From NCBI GenBank assembly GCA_051305935.1, contig JBPPMG010000058.1, positions 1-22,917 of the forward strand: 22,917 nt of DNA, given 5' to 3'. A program made the translations under genes and the position numbers. The notes under the pieces are model-generated. The model was given only the letters and a program-made list of their open reading frames with translations. It was not told the DNA's origin and made no database searches. Positions 1 to 7,695 of this stretch are shown here, piece after piece (positions within the stretch are counted from its first letter, which is position 1; each line of letters begins with the position of its first letter). The DNA comes from JACPDH01 sp051305935 (GTDB taxonomy: Bacteria > Acidobacteriota > Thermoanaerobaculia > Gp7-AA8).

Positions 1-170
1 GTCATCACGTCGTCGGTCGAGAAGCGGTGCCCGCGCTCGTACTGAAAGATTCGATAGAACCCTCCGATGAAATCGAGGGTCTCGCCTTCATCCGGTTCGA
101 CGCCGCCCGGCACGCGCGGTCCCGGCCGAACCCACCCCTTGTATCGGAGATCGTCAGTGATGTCAGGCAT
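1..170 (-). CDS. N-terminal fragment of a probable SAM-dependent methyltransferase (TrmN6-like), cut by the window edge
   Basis: An open frame starts at ATG 170-168 and stays open for 56 codons to the first base of the window, so the C-terminus is missing. The codons are GC-rich at third positions, as in the neighbouring genes. The protein has a charged, proline-rich leader. A segment then reads FYRIFQYERGHRFSTDDV, which resembles the start of tRNA1(Val) (adenine-N6)-methyltransferase-like enzymes, where a lead strand, Q and GYRFS-D precede the SAM-binding fold. The SAM motifs themselves lie outside the window. No strong Shine-Dalgarno sequence is seen. The assignment rests on this short motif only; that it is a real coding start is more certain than its function. 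Confidence 0.5.
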   Translation of the reverse strand, partial: MPDITDDLRYKGWVRPGPRVPGGVEPDEGETLDFIGGFYRIFQYERGHRFSTDDVM

Positions 171-352
171 GAGCGTGAACACAATGAAAAGTCGAAAAAT
201 CAGCGACAGGAAAGAGCATTCAGCGTTGACTCCACGGTGTGCGAGATTGCGGCCTTCGCGCGCCTTCTATCACGCGCGCCGACGAGTCTGAATCGATCTG
301 CGCCGAAAGTACAGGCGGTTTCTCGGTAGCCATGGGTGAAGCCGGAGAAGCC

Positions 353-616
353 GTCATTCCGAGCGCAGCCCCGAAGTCGGCGCGGAGCGCCGAAGGATCG
401 GTAGCCCCCGACTTCAGTCGGGGGGCGATGTCGAAGAACGAACAAGGCGCCGCGTAGCGCCGCCGGAACTCGCGATTCGCCCTGGTCACGCGGCGCCGGA
501 ATCCTGCGCCGCTCCGCGGCGCGGTGTATTGGGTCGCACTCATTCCCCACAGCTGAAGCTGTGGGCTACCGATCCTTCGCCGCGGACGCGGCGGGGTGAC
601 CCGCGCTCGGAATGAC
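353..616. repeat. 264-bp foldback (MITE-like) intergenic repeat element
   Basis: The two ends are a perfect 13-bp inverted repeat (GTCATTCCGAGCG at 353-365, complement at 604-616). Nested inside is a perfect 17-bp inverted pair (391-407 with 563-579). Each half also carries its own hairpin with a 9-bp stem and 2-nt loop (405-424 and 546-565). The whole element can therefore fold into a long structured hairpin. It has no credible coding frame. The GTCATTCCGAGCG end is a common start of dispersed repeats in GC-rich bacterial genomes, and a related end occurs near 18308-18447. Non-autonomous mobility is inference; no target duplication was identified. Confidence 0.75.
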
Positions 617-720
617 ACCTGCCGCAGCACACGGCCTTAACTCAAGTCCTGGGGGATCCGGCCCGAAGGCCGCGGGTCATTGCCCAAACACTTCCGCCCG
701 AAGACCGTACACTCCTAAAC

Positions 721-2061
721 ATGAAGATCATCGTCGGCCTCCTCCTCTGCCTTTCTCTCCCTGCGGTCGCGTCCCCGATGCCCGAGGTCGATCGGTTCGT
801 CGAGGAGAGAATGAAGCGGCACCTCGTGCCGGGGCTGGCACTCGTCGTCATCCAGAACGGCGCGGTCGCGCACCGCGGAGGATTCGGTGAGCTCGACGAG
901 AAGCGGCCGGTGATCATCGGGTCGCTCAGCAAGGCGATCACCGCGACCGCGGTGCTGCAACTCGTCGACGAGGGAAAGGTCGAGCTCGACGCTCCGATGC
1001 AGAAATACCTCGGCGAGACGCGCTTGAGCGACCCCGCCGCGGCATCGATCACCGTCCGCCAGCTCCTCAACCAGAACAGCGGGATTCCTTCAGAGGCGCC
1101 ACGCGCTTCGCGCCGCGATGCCACGCTCGGTGAGCACGTCGACGCCCTCCGCGACGTGCGACTCGTCGCAGCGCCCGGCGAGCGGCACATCTACTCGAGC
1201 CCTAACTATCAGATCCTGGGCCGCATCGTGGAGCTCGTGAGCGGCCAGTCGTACGGTCAGTACGTGGAGAGCCGGATCTTCGCTCCGCTCGGGATGACCT
1301 CGAGCGCCGTCGATGACGACGACGCGCCGCGACTCGCGTCCGGGCACAACATCTGGTGGGGCTTCGCCGGACCTTCCACGTACCGATTCGAGCAAGGCCG
1401 GCTCCCGACGGCTTCGATCATCACGACCGCCGACGATCTCTCCCGCTTCGCGCTCTCTCACCTCGGGGGCGGTCCGCAACTGCTGACTCCGGAATCGCTC
1501 GCGCTCGCGCATCGAGGCGCGGCACAGGCGGAGGGCTTCTCGTACGCGATGGGCTGGCGCGCGGGAACGACGGCTGGCGTCCCGTCGCTCTGGCACGGCG
1601 GATCGCTCCCTTCGTATCGCGGAGCAGTGGTCCTGCTTCCGGAGTCGCGATCGGCCGTCATCGTGCTGACGAACTCATCGAGCCTATTCGCCGATCACAC
1701 GCGCGAGATCGCGGCCGGAATCGTCGCGCTGCTGGAAGAGCGTCCCTTGCCTCAGGGGTTCCGGCCACTTCGAACGACCTACCTGGTCATCGCCGCCCTC
1801 TGCCTTGTCGTCGTTGCTCTGCAGGCGCGCTCGTTGCGGCGGGCGATCCGGAGCGAAGGCGTCGCGCCGAAGCGATCCGCGGTCGTGCTCCTGGACTTCG
1901 CCCTTCCATTCGCTGTGATCCTCGCCCTTCCCCGCCTGACGAAGATCTCGTATCGGGCGATGTGGGAAGGCGCGCCCGACATCGTGACGACGGTCGCCGT
2001 GCTTCTGCTGCTGGGACTGATCACCGGCTCGCTGAAGCTGCGCCGGACCGCGCAGAGCTAG
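721..2061 (+). CDS. Exported serine hydrolase, beta-lactamase/PBP-like fold, with C-terminal membrane segments
   Basis: The 446-residue protein begins with a signal peptide (about residues 1-18, ending AVAS). The hydrolase domain covers about residues 20-340 and carries the family motifs. The nucleophile motif is SLSK (Ser68, Lys71). The second motif reads Tyr158-Ser-Ser where many relatives have Tyr-x-Asn. The third motif is His292-Gly-Gly. These fit the class C beta-lactamase, D-Ala-D-Ala peptidase and esterase superfamily (Pfam Beta-lactamase). Residues about 352-370, 387-405 and 420-437 are hydrophobic and predict three membrane helices, so the catalytic domain is probably anchored outside the cytoplasmic membrane. 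The substrate cannot be told from sequence: peptidoglycan peptides, small esters or D-peptides are all possible. No clear ribosome binding site precedes the ATG, but the signal peptide supports this start. Confidence 0.87.
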   Translation: MKIIVGLLLCLSLPAVASPMPEVDRFVEERMKRHLVPGLALVVIQNGAVAHRGGFGELDEKRPVIIGSLSKAITATAVLQLVDEGKVELDAPMQKYLGETRLSDPAAASITVRQLLNQNSGIPSEAPRASRRDATLGEHVDALRDVRLVAAPGERHIYSSPNYQILGRIVELVSGQSYGQYVESRIFAPLGMTSSAVDDDDAPRLASGHNIWWGFAGPSTYRFEQGRLPTASIITTADDLSRFALSHLGGGPQLLTPESLALAHRGAAQAEGFSYAMGWRAGTTAGVPSLWHGGSLPSYRGAVVLLPESRSAVIVLTNSSSLFADHTREIAAGIVALLEERPLPQGFRPLRTTYLVIAALCLVVVALQARSLRRAIRSEGVAPKRSAVVLLDFALPFAVILALPRLTKISYRAMWEGAPDIVTTVAVLLLLGLITGSLKLRRTAQS

Positions 2062-2127
2062 CGGATGGGTATCAGCGCTCCGCACTGCTGCTCGAGGAGC
2101 GCATCACAGCCTGCAGCCCCGCGAGGG

Positions 2128-2190
2128 TTGACATATCTGCCGACAGATGAGCATATCTGCCCGCAGATGGTTTCATCTGCCGGCAGATGA
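2128..2190 (+). promoter_or_regulatory. TTGACA box plus three palindromes at exact 20-bp spacing, upstream of the cassette array
   Basis: A consensus -35 hexamer TTGACA lies at 2128-2133. It is followed by three near-identical palindromes with cores at 2135-2148, 2155-2168 and 2175-2188, each of the form ATCTGCCNNCAGAT. The third extends to the perfect 16-bp palindrome CATCTGCCGGCAGATG. The cores start exactly 20 bp apart. No strong -10 box is visible; TATCTG at 2154 is a poor candidate. The arrangement lies 25 bp before the GTTAGGC crossover site and on the strand of both cassette genes. It could be an operator-controlled cassette promoter, or an attI-like set of integrase-binding repeats. 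Both readings are inference. Confidence 0.5.
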
Positions 2191-2235
2191 ATCCAGTTCC
2201 ACTCAACAACACGTTAGGCGACCGAGGGAACCTGA

Positions 2236-2526
2236 GTGAGAGAAGAACCGTCGTGGCCGAAGCGGTCCCGGACAGAGCTTGTCGAGCTCGCGCGCCGAAT
2301 CCTAAAGTCAGCAGGATCGGGAGAGCAGATAGAAGCATGGGCGGAGGAGTTCGAGGCGGCTGTGCTCATGCCCGACGCCAGCATGCTGCTTCTCTGGCCC
2401 GAGAACCATGTGCCAAAGGGAGTCGACCCATCCACGTATGAACCAAACGCCGAGGAGATTGTCGAAAGGGTCTTGGCGTATCAACCGATCATTCTCGGAC
2501 CCGGGAAATGGCGGGGTACCGAGTAG
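2236..2526 (+). CDS. Bacteriocin immunity-like protein (colicin/pyocin immunity family) in cassette 1
   Basis: The 96-residue acidic protein begins at GTG, shortly after the crossover site at 2213. It resembles the small four-helix immunity proteins of nuclease colicins and pyocins (Pfam Colicin_Pyocin). An ELVELARRIL helix is followed by an acidic second helix (EAWAEEFEAAV), then a short segment MPDASMLLLWP (residues 45-55) matching the family's P..S.L.(Y/W)P block. EEIVERVLAY near the C-terminus matches the last helix. Known members bind and inactivate a specific nuclease toxin in the cytoplasm. No toxin gene is next to it, so it may be an orphan immunity gene protecting against neighbours' bacteriocins; that role is inference. 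It is followed after 36 bases by its attC site. Confidence 0.7.
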   Translation: MREEPSWPKRSRTELVELARRILKSAGSGEQIEAWAEEFEAAVLMPDASMLLLWPENHVPKGVDPSTYEPNAEEIVERVLAYQPIILGPGKWRGTE

Positions 2527-2562
2527 TAAGAATCAGGGGGCAAAGATCGCGCAAACGCGGTC

Positions 2563-2666
2563 GCCTAACTTCGCGCTGCAGCGGATTTCAACGCGCAACT
2601 CAAAGTTCTGGTATCGTGTTTGGGTAGCGCGGGCGCGTTGAAACCGCTGAGCTTTGTCCGTTAGAC
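2563..2666 (+). other. attC recombination site 1
   Basis: The site starts with the R'' core GCCTAAC (2563-2569) and ends with GTTAGAC (2660-2666), which fits the GTTRRRY consensus. The arm at 2575-2596 pairs with 2633-2652. All 20 bases of the right arm pair, leaving two unpaired bases (2578 and 2585) on the left arm. Such extrahelical bases direct integrase binding in known attC sites. The length, 104 bp, and the variable central loop are typical of the family. Confidence 0.87.
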
Positions 2667-2743
2667 GGCTATATGGGCAAGAAGTAACCCGGGTTCCACT
2701 ACGATCCACGCAGGGTATGCAGGTTGAAAATGGGAGGAAATTC

Positions 2744-3262
2744 ATGAATGAATCAATCATTCGGAAGTCAGCGGCGGCCTCCGCAGTCATGGGTCCACAG
2801 ATACGGATCCCAATTAGAGTTCGATGCGCAACATGGTTTGCGGTGCTGATGTTCGCGAGTCTTCCCACCCTCGTCTTTGCCCAACCACCATCTTCTGTAA
2901 TTCACGTGAAAATTCTGAACATAAGAAACAACACTGGAGCTATCGCGTGTGCGCTGTTCGAATCGCCGGAAGGTTTCCCTAAAGAGTTTTTGCACTTTGC
3001 AACAAATATCACGATCATCAAGATTCGAGAGTCCGCGGCGAGTTGCTACTTTGCAGACATCCGGCCCGGTAAGTATGCGATGGTTGTCATTCATGATGAG
3101 AATATGAACGGCAAACTGGATACCAACTGGCTGGGCGTCCCCAAGGAAGGCTATGGTTTTTCAAACAAGGCCAAAGCATTACTAAGCGCTCCTTCATTCT
3201 CTGCCGCCAGCTTCCAATACGATGGGCAGAGTACAGATATGACGATGAGCATAAGTTACTGA
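2744..3262 (+). CDS. Secreted DUF2141 family protein (cassette 2)
   Basis: The start at ATG 2744 is preceded by GGGAGG, so it is preferred over an in-frame ATG inside the attC site at 2654. The 172-residue product has a signal peptide with a hydrophobic run ending LPTLVFA, about residue 46. The rest matches the DUF2141 pattern (PF09912): a first beta segment with GAIACALFESPEGFP, then G-K-Y-A-M-V-V-I-H-D-E-N-x-N-G-K-L-D and the block GVPKEGYGFSN. The aspartate-rich DENMNGKLD segment looks like a metal- or Ca-binding loop, but no biochemical role is established for the family. The protein is likely periplasmic or exported. Its GC content is clearly lower than the flanking genes, which supports acquisition as a cassette. 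Confidence 0.87.
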   Translation: MNESIIRKSAAASAVMGPQIRIPIRVRCATWFAVLMFASLPTLVFAQPPSSVIHVKILNIRNNTGAIACALFESPEGFPKEFLHFATNITIIKIRESAASCYFADIRPGKYAMVVIHDENMNGKLDTNWLGVPKEGYGFSNKAKALLSAPSFSAASFQYDGQSTDMTMSISY

Positions 3263-3439
3263 GCGCCCACAGCATGACGATTGAAGATTTCTACTTTCTT
3301 TCTTCAACCAAGCACACCCATTCAGGGTCGCTTCAGCATGCAGATAGCGGTGGCAAATGCGCTGGTCCCGGGCCTCTGGATCAAATGAATTGCTTCGGCG
3401 AAACTGAGATGCTGGCAAATCCAGACTTGAGCTTGTGCC

Positions 3440-3542
3440 GCCTAACAACGCGCTGCAGCGGATTGTCACGCGCTCGTCAAAGTTCGGTAAACTGTTCGGT
3501 CAGGGCCGGCGCGTTGACACCGGTGAGCGCTAACCGTTAGCC
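3440..3542 (+). other. attC recombination site 2
   Basis: R'' core GCCTAAC lies at 3440-3446 and the right end is GTTAGCC at 3536-3542, which departs from GTTRRRY at one position. The arm at 3452-3473 pairs imperfectly with 3509-3528 and keeps unpaired bases on the left arm as in attC site 1. The left arm shares the first 13 bases (GCTGCAGCGGATT) with site 1, while the loops differ. It closes the array; the next gene is on the opposite strand. Confidence 0.82.
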
Positions 3543-3592
3543 GGTATACCGACGCTCTTCTGGCTCCCGGTTGCTGCCAATCGCGCACGAAC

Positions 3593-4366
3593 TCACTGCA
3601 CCCGCTCACCATCGATGCTCCGGATGCCTTCCCGCGCAATCACGGCAACCGCATAGGAACGAAACGAGGGCGCGTCCGGGGTAGCGACGAGGTTTCGCTT
3701 CAGATCTCCCTTGTCGTCGAGCACCGGCTGCATGAACGTCACGAGTCCCGACCTGACTACGCCGACGAGCACCAGTTCTGTCTTGAAATCGATCCGAGGC
3801 AGCGGCTCCTGGGCTCCCAGTCCGGCCCAGACCGTCTTCAGGGTCTCCTGATCGCCGACCCATGGGGGAAACTGATGCGCGTTCTCGAGGCTGACCCGGC
3901 CCCGCCACTGGCGAAGCAGCTCCACGTTTCTCATCGGAATCAGTTCGTACCATGCCCAGTCTCCGACGGTGCGGACCAGCTTGTAGGGACCCGGCTCACG
4001 TCGCTGTGGATACTCCCCCCGGGACCCGTACAGCACGAGGTGCTCACCGCCGGAGCTCGCGGGGAGAAAGAAGAGCTCGAAGGATCGCTCCGCGCCATGG
4101 TAGACGAAAGGAATCGTCGGCCCACTGTCGGATGAGGCCGTCGGGATGGCGTCGAGGAATTCCGGTGTCAGCGCGTCGAGGTACTGCGGATAGTCCCCTC
4201 GGGCAAGCCTGTAACGCTCGAGCGCCTCGAGCAGTGGCACGGCCCTGCTGATCGCTGAGCGAACTGCTGCTTCATCCGGTGAGCCCGAACCGGCCCCGTT
4301 TGCTCCGCTGACGAGGAAGAGCACACCGACCAGGGCGGAGGCGACTGTCGGAGCGGCTTGTCTCAT
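3593..4366 (-). CDS. Secreted protein of unknown function with a pseudopilin-like N-terminal region
   Basis: The start at 4366 is chosen because AGGAGA lies just upstream and the frame then opens with a signal peptide (MRQAAPTVASALVGVLFLVS). The 257-residue protein has an early helix with ALERYRLARGDYPQYLDALTPEFLDAIP, the pattern seen in type II secretion and pilin-like proteins after their N-terminal helix. It lacks a prepilin cleavage motif, so it is probably a soluble secreted protein that shares this module. The C-terminal part, with FKTELVLVGVV, is beta-rich and faintly recalls PrcB-type domains. It stands alone after the cassette array, upstream on the minus strand of nothing obviously related. 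Function is unknown. Confidence 0.72.
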   Translation of the reverse strand: MRQAAPTVASALVGVLFLVSGANGAGSGSPDEAAVRSAISRAVPLLEALERYRLARGDYPQYLDALTPEFLDAIPTASSDSGPTIPFVYHGAERSFELFFLPASSGGEHLVLYGSRGEYPQRREPGPYKLVRTVGDWAWYELIPMRNVELLRQWRGRVSLENAHQFPPWVGDQETLKTVWAGLGAQEPLPRIDFKTELVLVGVVRSGLVTFMQPVLDDKGDLKRNLVATPDAPSFRSYAVAVIAREGIRSIDGERVQ

Positions 4367-4639
4367 CACTTCTCCTGACCTCGTCCCAGCCAGCATCCAT
4401 CAACGTGCCGGCAGGCACTCCAATGAGACACCTTACCGGCCGGTTTGAAAACCTATCGACTTGCGCGTGCCTGGCGAAGGTGGCGGAGCCCGGAGAGTCG
4501 CCAATCCGTCGGGCCTGACTCGTCGACGTCGCGACGGAAGTCCGGCTGGACAAGCGCCTCATCGAGGAACGATGACTGTCGGGAGTGGAATGGCGCGCGC
4601 CTGGCTTGTTGACGAGCGCGGGCAGGTGCCGGATCCCGG

Positions 4640-7462
4640 CTACGGATGAGTTCCCTGGCGTGTGGCGAGATGGAAGCCCCAGCCGGCGAGAGCGAGGAGG
4701 AGAATCGTCGCGGTCCAGATGGGAACCCCTGCCCAGGAGGAGAGCGCGCCGGGGGTTGCCGACGTGGCGACCGCGACTTCGAGCACGACGAGCGCCGTGA
4801 CGACGGCGAGAATTCCCTGCCTAACGAGCATCCAGGTCACTCCGCTCCAGATGATGAATCCGATGGCGAAGGCGGCGGGCGTGCCACCGTTACCCACTGC
4901 CGTCAGCGCGCCCAGCACCACGACGAACACGCCGCTCGCAAGCCATTCCCTGCGAAGGACGAGGCGCAGGGCAAGCAGAAAGAGAATCGCGATGAAGCCC
5001 AGGGCGATCGACATCGGAATGCGCTCGAGGAATACGCCGCAGACCGCGGGCGCGTCGGCGAGCCGGCCGAGCTGGAACACGTTCGGTCCGTCGCCCGGCC
5101 CGCCACCCAGCCGGCTCGCAACGTGCGCGCCGTGCCGGACGACCACGGCGACGAGTGCGCCCATCGCCGAGCCGACGAGGATGTCGCGCCCGACGAGCGG
5201 ATCGGTGACTCGTCCCGCGAGAAGGCGGCTCCACGAGATGAGCATCGTTGGCCACCGCCGCCTGACGAGCGGCTCGAGCGCGACGTACATCACCCAGATC
5301 GTCGCGGCGAAGAAGAGCGCCCAGGAGAGCCCGATGATGAACAGGCCTAGCTCGCCCGGGGTCGCGACGTGATCCGCCTGCACGAGCCACCCTGCGAGAA
5401 CGACGAGAATCACGAACACGGCGAGGCGGAACGCGCCGCGGCGGTCGCCCCGGCCCATGCGCAGGTTCCTCCGCGCGAGCAGCGCGGAGCCGCCGAGCGC
5501 GCCGAGGAACAGGGTGATCTGGAGGACGAGCCCCGCGAGCTCGCCGGCGCGTCTCGCGCGCGGGCCCGCGGCCGCTGCTTCCTCCCACGACGGAATGATC
5601 TCGAACGAGACGAGCTTCGATCCGAGGCGCGCCGCTTCGATTCTCACCTCGACGGGCGGCTCGCCGGCCACCGTTCCCGTCCACGCCGCGCGCTCGTCTG
5701 CGAAGCTGCGCGGAAGCCGCGCCGGCTCGGCCGGAGTGAGCGACGCGGGGTCGAAACCCGCTTCGCGAAGCGCGGGAGCGAAGTCGAACGAGGTCGCCTC
5801 GAGCTTGCCCGCAGCCGGGTCCGGCACGACCTGCAAACCCCAGAGCCTGCCATCGGGTGCAAGGGTCAGCCTGACCATACCCGGCTTCGTCAGTGGCGGG
5901 TCGTTGAAGCTCACGATGCTGCTCGCCACTCCCGGCGTGAAGAAATCGAACGTTCGGAGCGACTCGGGACTCTCGCGCAGCCAGAAGCGGACGACGGGAT
6001 ACTTCGACACCTGAAGCCGGCGCCAGCGCTCCGCGCTCTGGTCGGTCTCACGGATGTGCCTGACATAACCGGCATCGCCCGTGTACGACGACGCGACATC
6101 TCCGGGCTTCGCCTCGTAGCCGAGGCGTGCGAGGAGATCCCTCCCCTTCGCTTCGAGCACCGCGGGTGGATGCTCCAACATCGCGTCGCCGGCGAGCGAG
6201 CCGAGCCAGCGGCTGAGAAACGGGTTGAGCAGGACCGTGAGCACGGTGACCACGAGTGCGGCCACGGCCCAACCGGTGCGAAGCCGACCCTCGTCGCCTG
6301 CCGCCGCGACCATCTCGGGCGACGGCGTCTCTCCGGCCGCGATCGCAGCCGCAAGCGGGTCACCACCGGGAAGCGCGGCCGCGACGAGCATCGCCGACGC
6401 CGGACGCCTCGCCGGGTCCTCCTCCAGGCAGCGCAGGATGAGACGCTCCACGGCAGGATCGAGCCCTTCCATCGAGCCTGACAGATCCGAGCTCGTCGAG
6501 CTCTCGCGCAGCTCGATGAGCTTCGCCATCGTCGGCGCCTCGAAGGCTTTTCTCCCGGTGAAGAGCTCGTACATCACCAGACCGAGCGCGTAGAGGTCGC
6601 TCCTGGCCGTGACCGATTCTCCGCGCAGCTGCTCCGGCGCCATGTACTGCGGCGTTCCTTCCCGCACGTTCCCTTTCGTGAAGTCCTCGGCTGTCCCGGC
6701 GAGGCCGAAGTCGGTCACGCGGACCGTGCCGCGCTCGTCGAGCATCACGTTCGCGGGCTTCAGGTCGCGGTGGATGAGCCCCCTGTCGTGTGCTGCCGCG
6801 AGCCCCGCCGCGATCTGCCGCGCGATCTGGATCGCCTTCGACTGCGGCAGCGCGCCGATGCGCTTGAGGAGATGCGCGAGGTCCTCGCCTTCGACGTACT
6901 CCATCGACAGGAAACTCTCGCCGTCGAGCTCGCCGATGTCGTAGACCTTGCAGACGTTCGGATGCGCGACCTGCCGCGCCATGCGCACTTCGGCCCGGAA
7001 CTTCTCGAGCCGCTCCGCGTCGCCCGCGAGCGTCTCCGGGAGGAACTTGAGCGCAACGGGCTGGCCGAGCGTGAGATCGTCCGCGCGGTAGACCTCGCCC
7101 ATCCCGCCCTTGCCGAGAATCGCGATGACGCGGAAACGGCCGCCTAACACCTGCCCGGGGAGGAAACGACCATGGGCGAACGAGCCCGACGACGAGGACG
7201 AGAGCGAAGACGACGACGGAGCGCTCGCCGGCCGGCGCGGCGGCGACGGGCGATGTTCCGTCGGTGAGTCCGCGAATGCGTCGCCGGCCGGCGCCTCGGT
7301 GCCAGCGGATCGAGGTTCGCGGTGGAACGTCGGCGAGTCCGCGGAGATCGCGTCGCCACGATTCACGGTCGGCGAATCGGCCGTGACAAGCGCCTCGCCA
7401 CACGACGGACAGAATTTCGCCGACTCGGAGACCGGCTCCCGACAGGCATCACAGGTGGTCAT
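4640..7462 (-). CDS. PknB-type serine/threonine protein kinase with N-terminal zinc ribbon and polytopic membrane tail
   Basis: The 940-residue protein has four parts. Residues 1-25 form a zinc ribbon (Cys4, Cys7, Cys18, Cys21). Residues 26-100 are a low-complexity linker with three ADSPT motifs (28-32, 41-45, 64-68), each followed by NR or HR. The kinase domain covers about 108-365, with a glycine loop LGKGGMGEVY (116-125), ATP lysine Lys139, HRDLKPAN (231-238), DFG (251-253) and APE (275-277); all catalytic residues are intact. A helix at about 398-418 leads to an extracytoplasmic domain (about 430-635). The remaining 300 residues contain several hydrophobic helices. The kinase should phosphorylate Ser/Thr targets, possibly in response to a signal sensed by the outer domain or membrane part. 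The unusual part is the large multi-helix C-terminus. The ligand and targets are unknown. Confidence 0.92.
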   Translation of the reverse strand: MTTCDACREPVSESAKFCPSCGEALVTADSPTVNRGDAISADSPTFHREPRSAGTEAPAGDAFADSPTEHRPSPPRRPASAPSSSSLSSSSSGSFAHGRFLPGQVLGGRFRVIAILGKGGMGEVYRADDLTLGQPVALKFLPETLAGDAERLEKFRAEVRMARQVAHPNVCKVYDIGELDGESFLSMEYVEGEDLAHLLKRIGALPQSKAIQIARQIAAGLAAAHDRGLIHRDLKPANVMLDERGTVRVTDFGLAGTAEDFTKGNVREGTPQYMAPEQLRGESVTARSDLYALGLVMYELFTGRKAFEAPTMAKLIELRESSTSSDLSGSMEGLDPAVERLILRCLEEDPARRPASAMLVAAALPGGDPLAAAIAAGETPSPEMVAAAGDEGRLRTGWAVAALVVTVLTVLLNPFLSRWLGSLAGDAMLEHPPAVLEAKGRDLLARLGYEAKPGDVASSYTGDAGYVRHIRETDQSAERWRRLQVSKYPVVRFWLRESPESLRTFDFFTPGVASSIVSFNDPPLTKPGMVRLTLAPDGRLWGLQVVPDPAAGKLEATSFDFAPALREAGFDPASLTPAEPARLPRSFADERAAWTGTVAGEPPVEVRIEAARLGSKLVSFEIIPSWEEAAAAGPRARRAGELAGLVLQITLFLGALGGSALLARRNLRMGRGDRRGAFRLAVFVILVVLAGWLVQADHVATPGELGLFIIGLSWALFFAATIWVMYVALEPLVRRRWPTMLISWSRLLAGRVTDPLVGRDILVGSAMGALVAVVVRHGAHVASRLGGGPGDGPNVFQLGRLADAPAVCGVFLERIPMSIALGFIAILFLLALRLVLRREWLASGVFVVVLGALTAVGNGGTPAAFAIGFIIWSGVTWMLVRQGILAVVTALVVLEVAVATSATPGALSSWAGVPIWTATILLLALAGWGFHLATRQGTHP

Positions 7463-7695
7463 CGCTGGAAGATATTAGAAAGGATGAGAAGGGACTTTCC
7501 AAGCGCTCAATCGTGGGAAGCATTCAAATTGCGAGACCTCATCCCTTCGCGCCGGCGCGGAGAGGCAGTGAGTTTGCAGCTCGGACGCGCAGGTCCGTCG
7601 CATGCCGAATGAACGGAGCCTCGTCCGTGTGAGAAGATGGCCGCATCGTCGGCGATTCGATCTGGAACTGTCGGCACCCGTACGAAGGAGACAGC

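Larger units (their letters stand above)
2213..3542 (+). mobile_element. Integrase-less integron cassette array (CALIN-like), two cassettes
   Basis: A GTTAGGC site at 2213 is followed by gene, attC, gene, attC, ending with GTTAGCC at 3536-3542. Both genes read toward their attC sites, the normal cassette orientation. The two attC sites share almost the same stem sequence, as in species-specific chromosomal integrons. Predicted crossover points G^TT give cassette 1 as about 2214-2660 and cassette 2 as about 2661-3536. No integron integrase gene is present anywhere in the window, so this is either a stand-alone attC cluster or the tail of an array whose intI is elsewhere. The second cassette has visibly lower GC content than the flanking chromosomal genes. 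Confidence 0.82.

Noticed and set aside
3274..3540. Small plus-strand open frame after the DUF2141 gene
   Set aside because: It runs through attC site 2, has no ribosome binding site and no recognisable domain.
4367..4639. Possible small genes between the secreted protein and the kinase
   Set aside because: The frames have no ribosome binding site or domain signal; I see only a short accession of palindromes such as ACCGGCCGGT.
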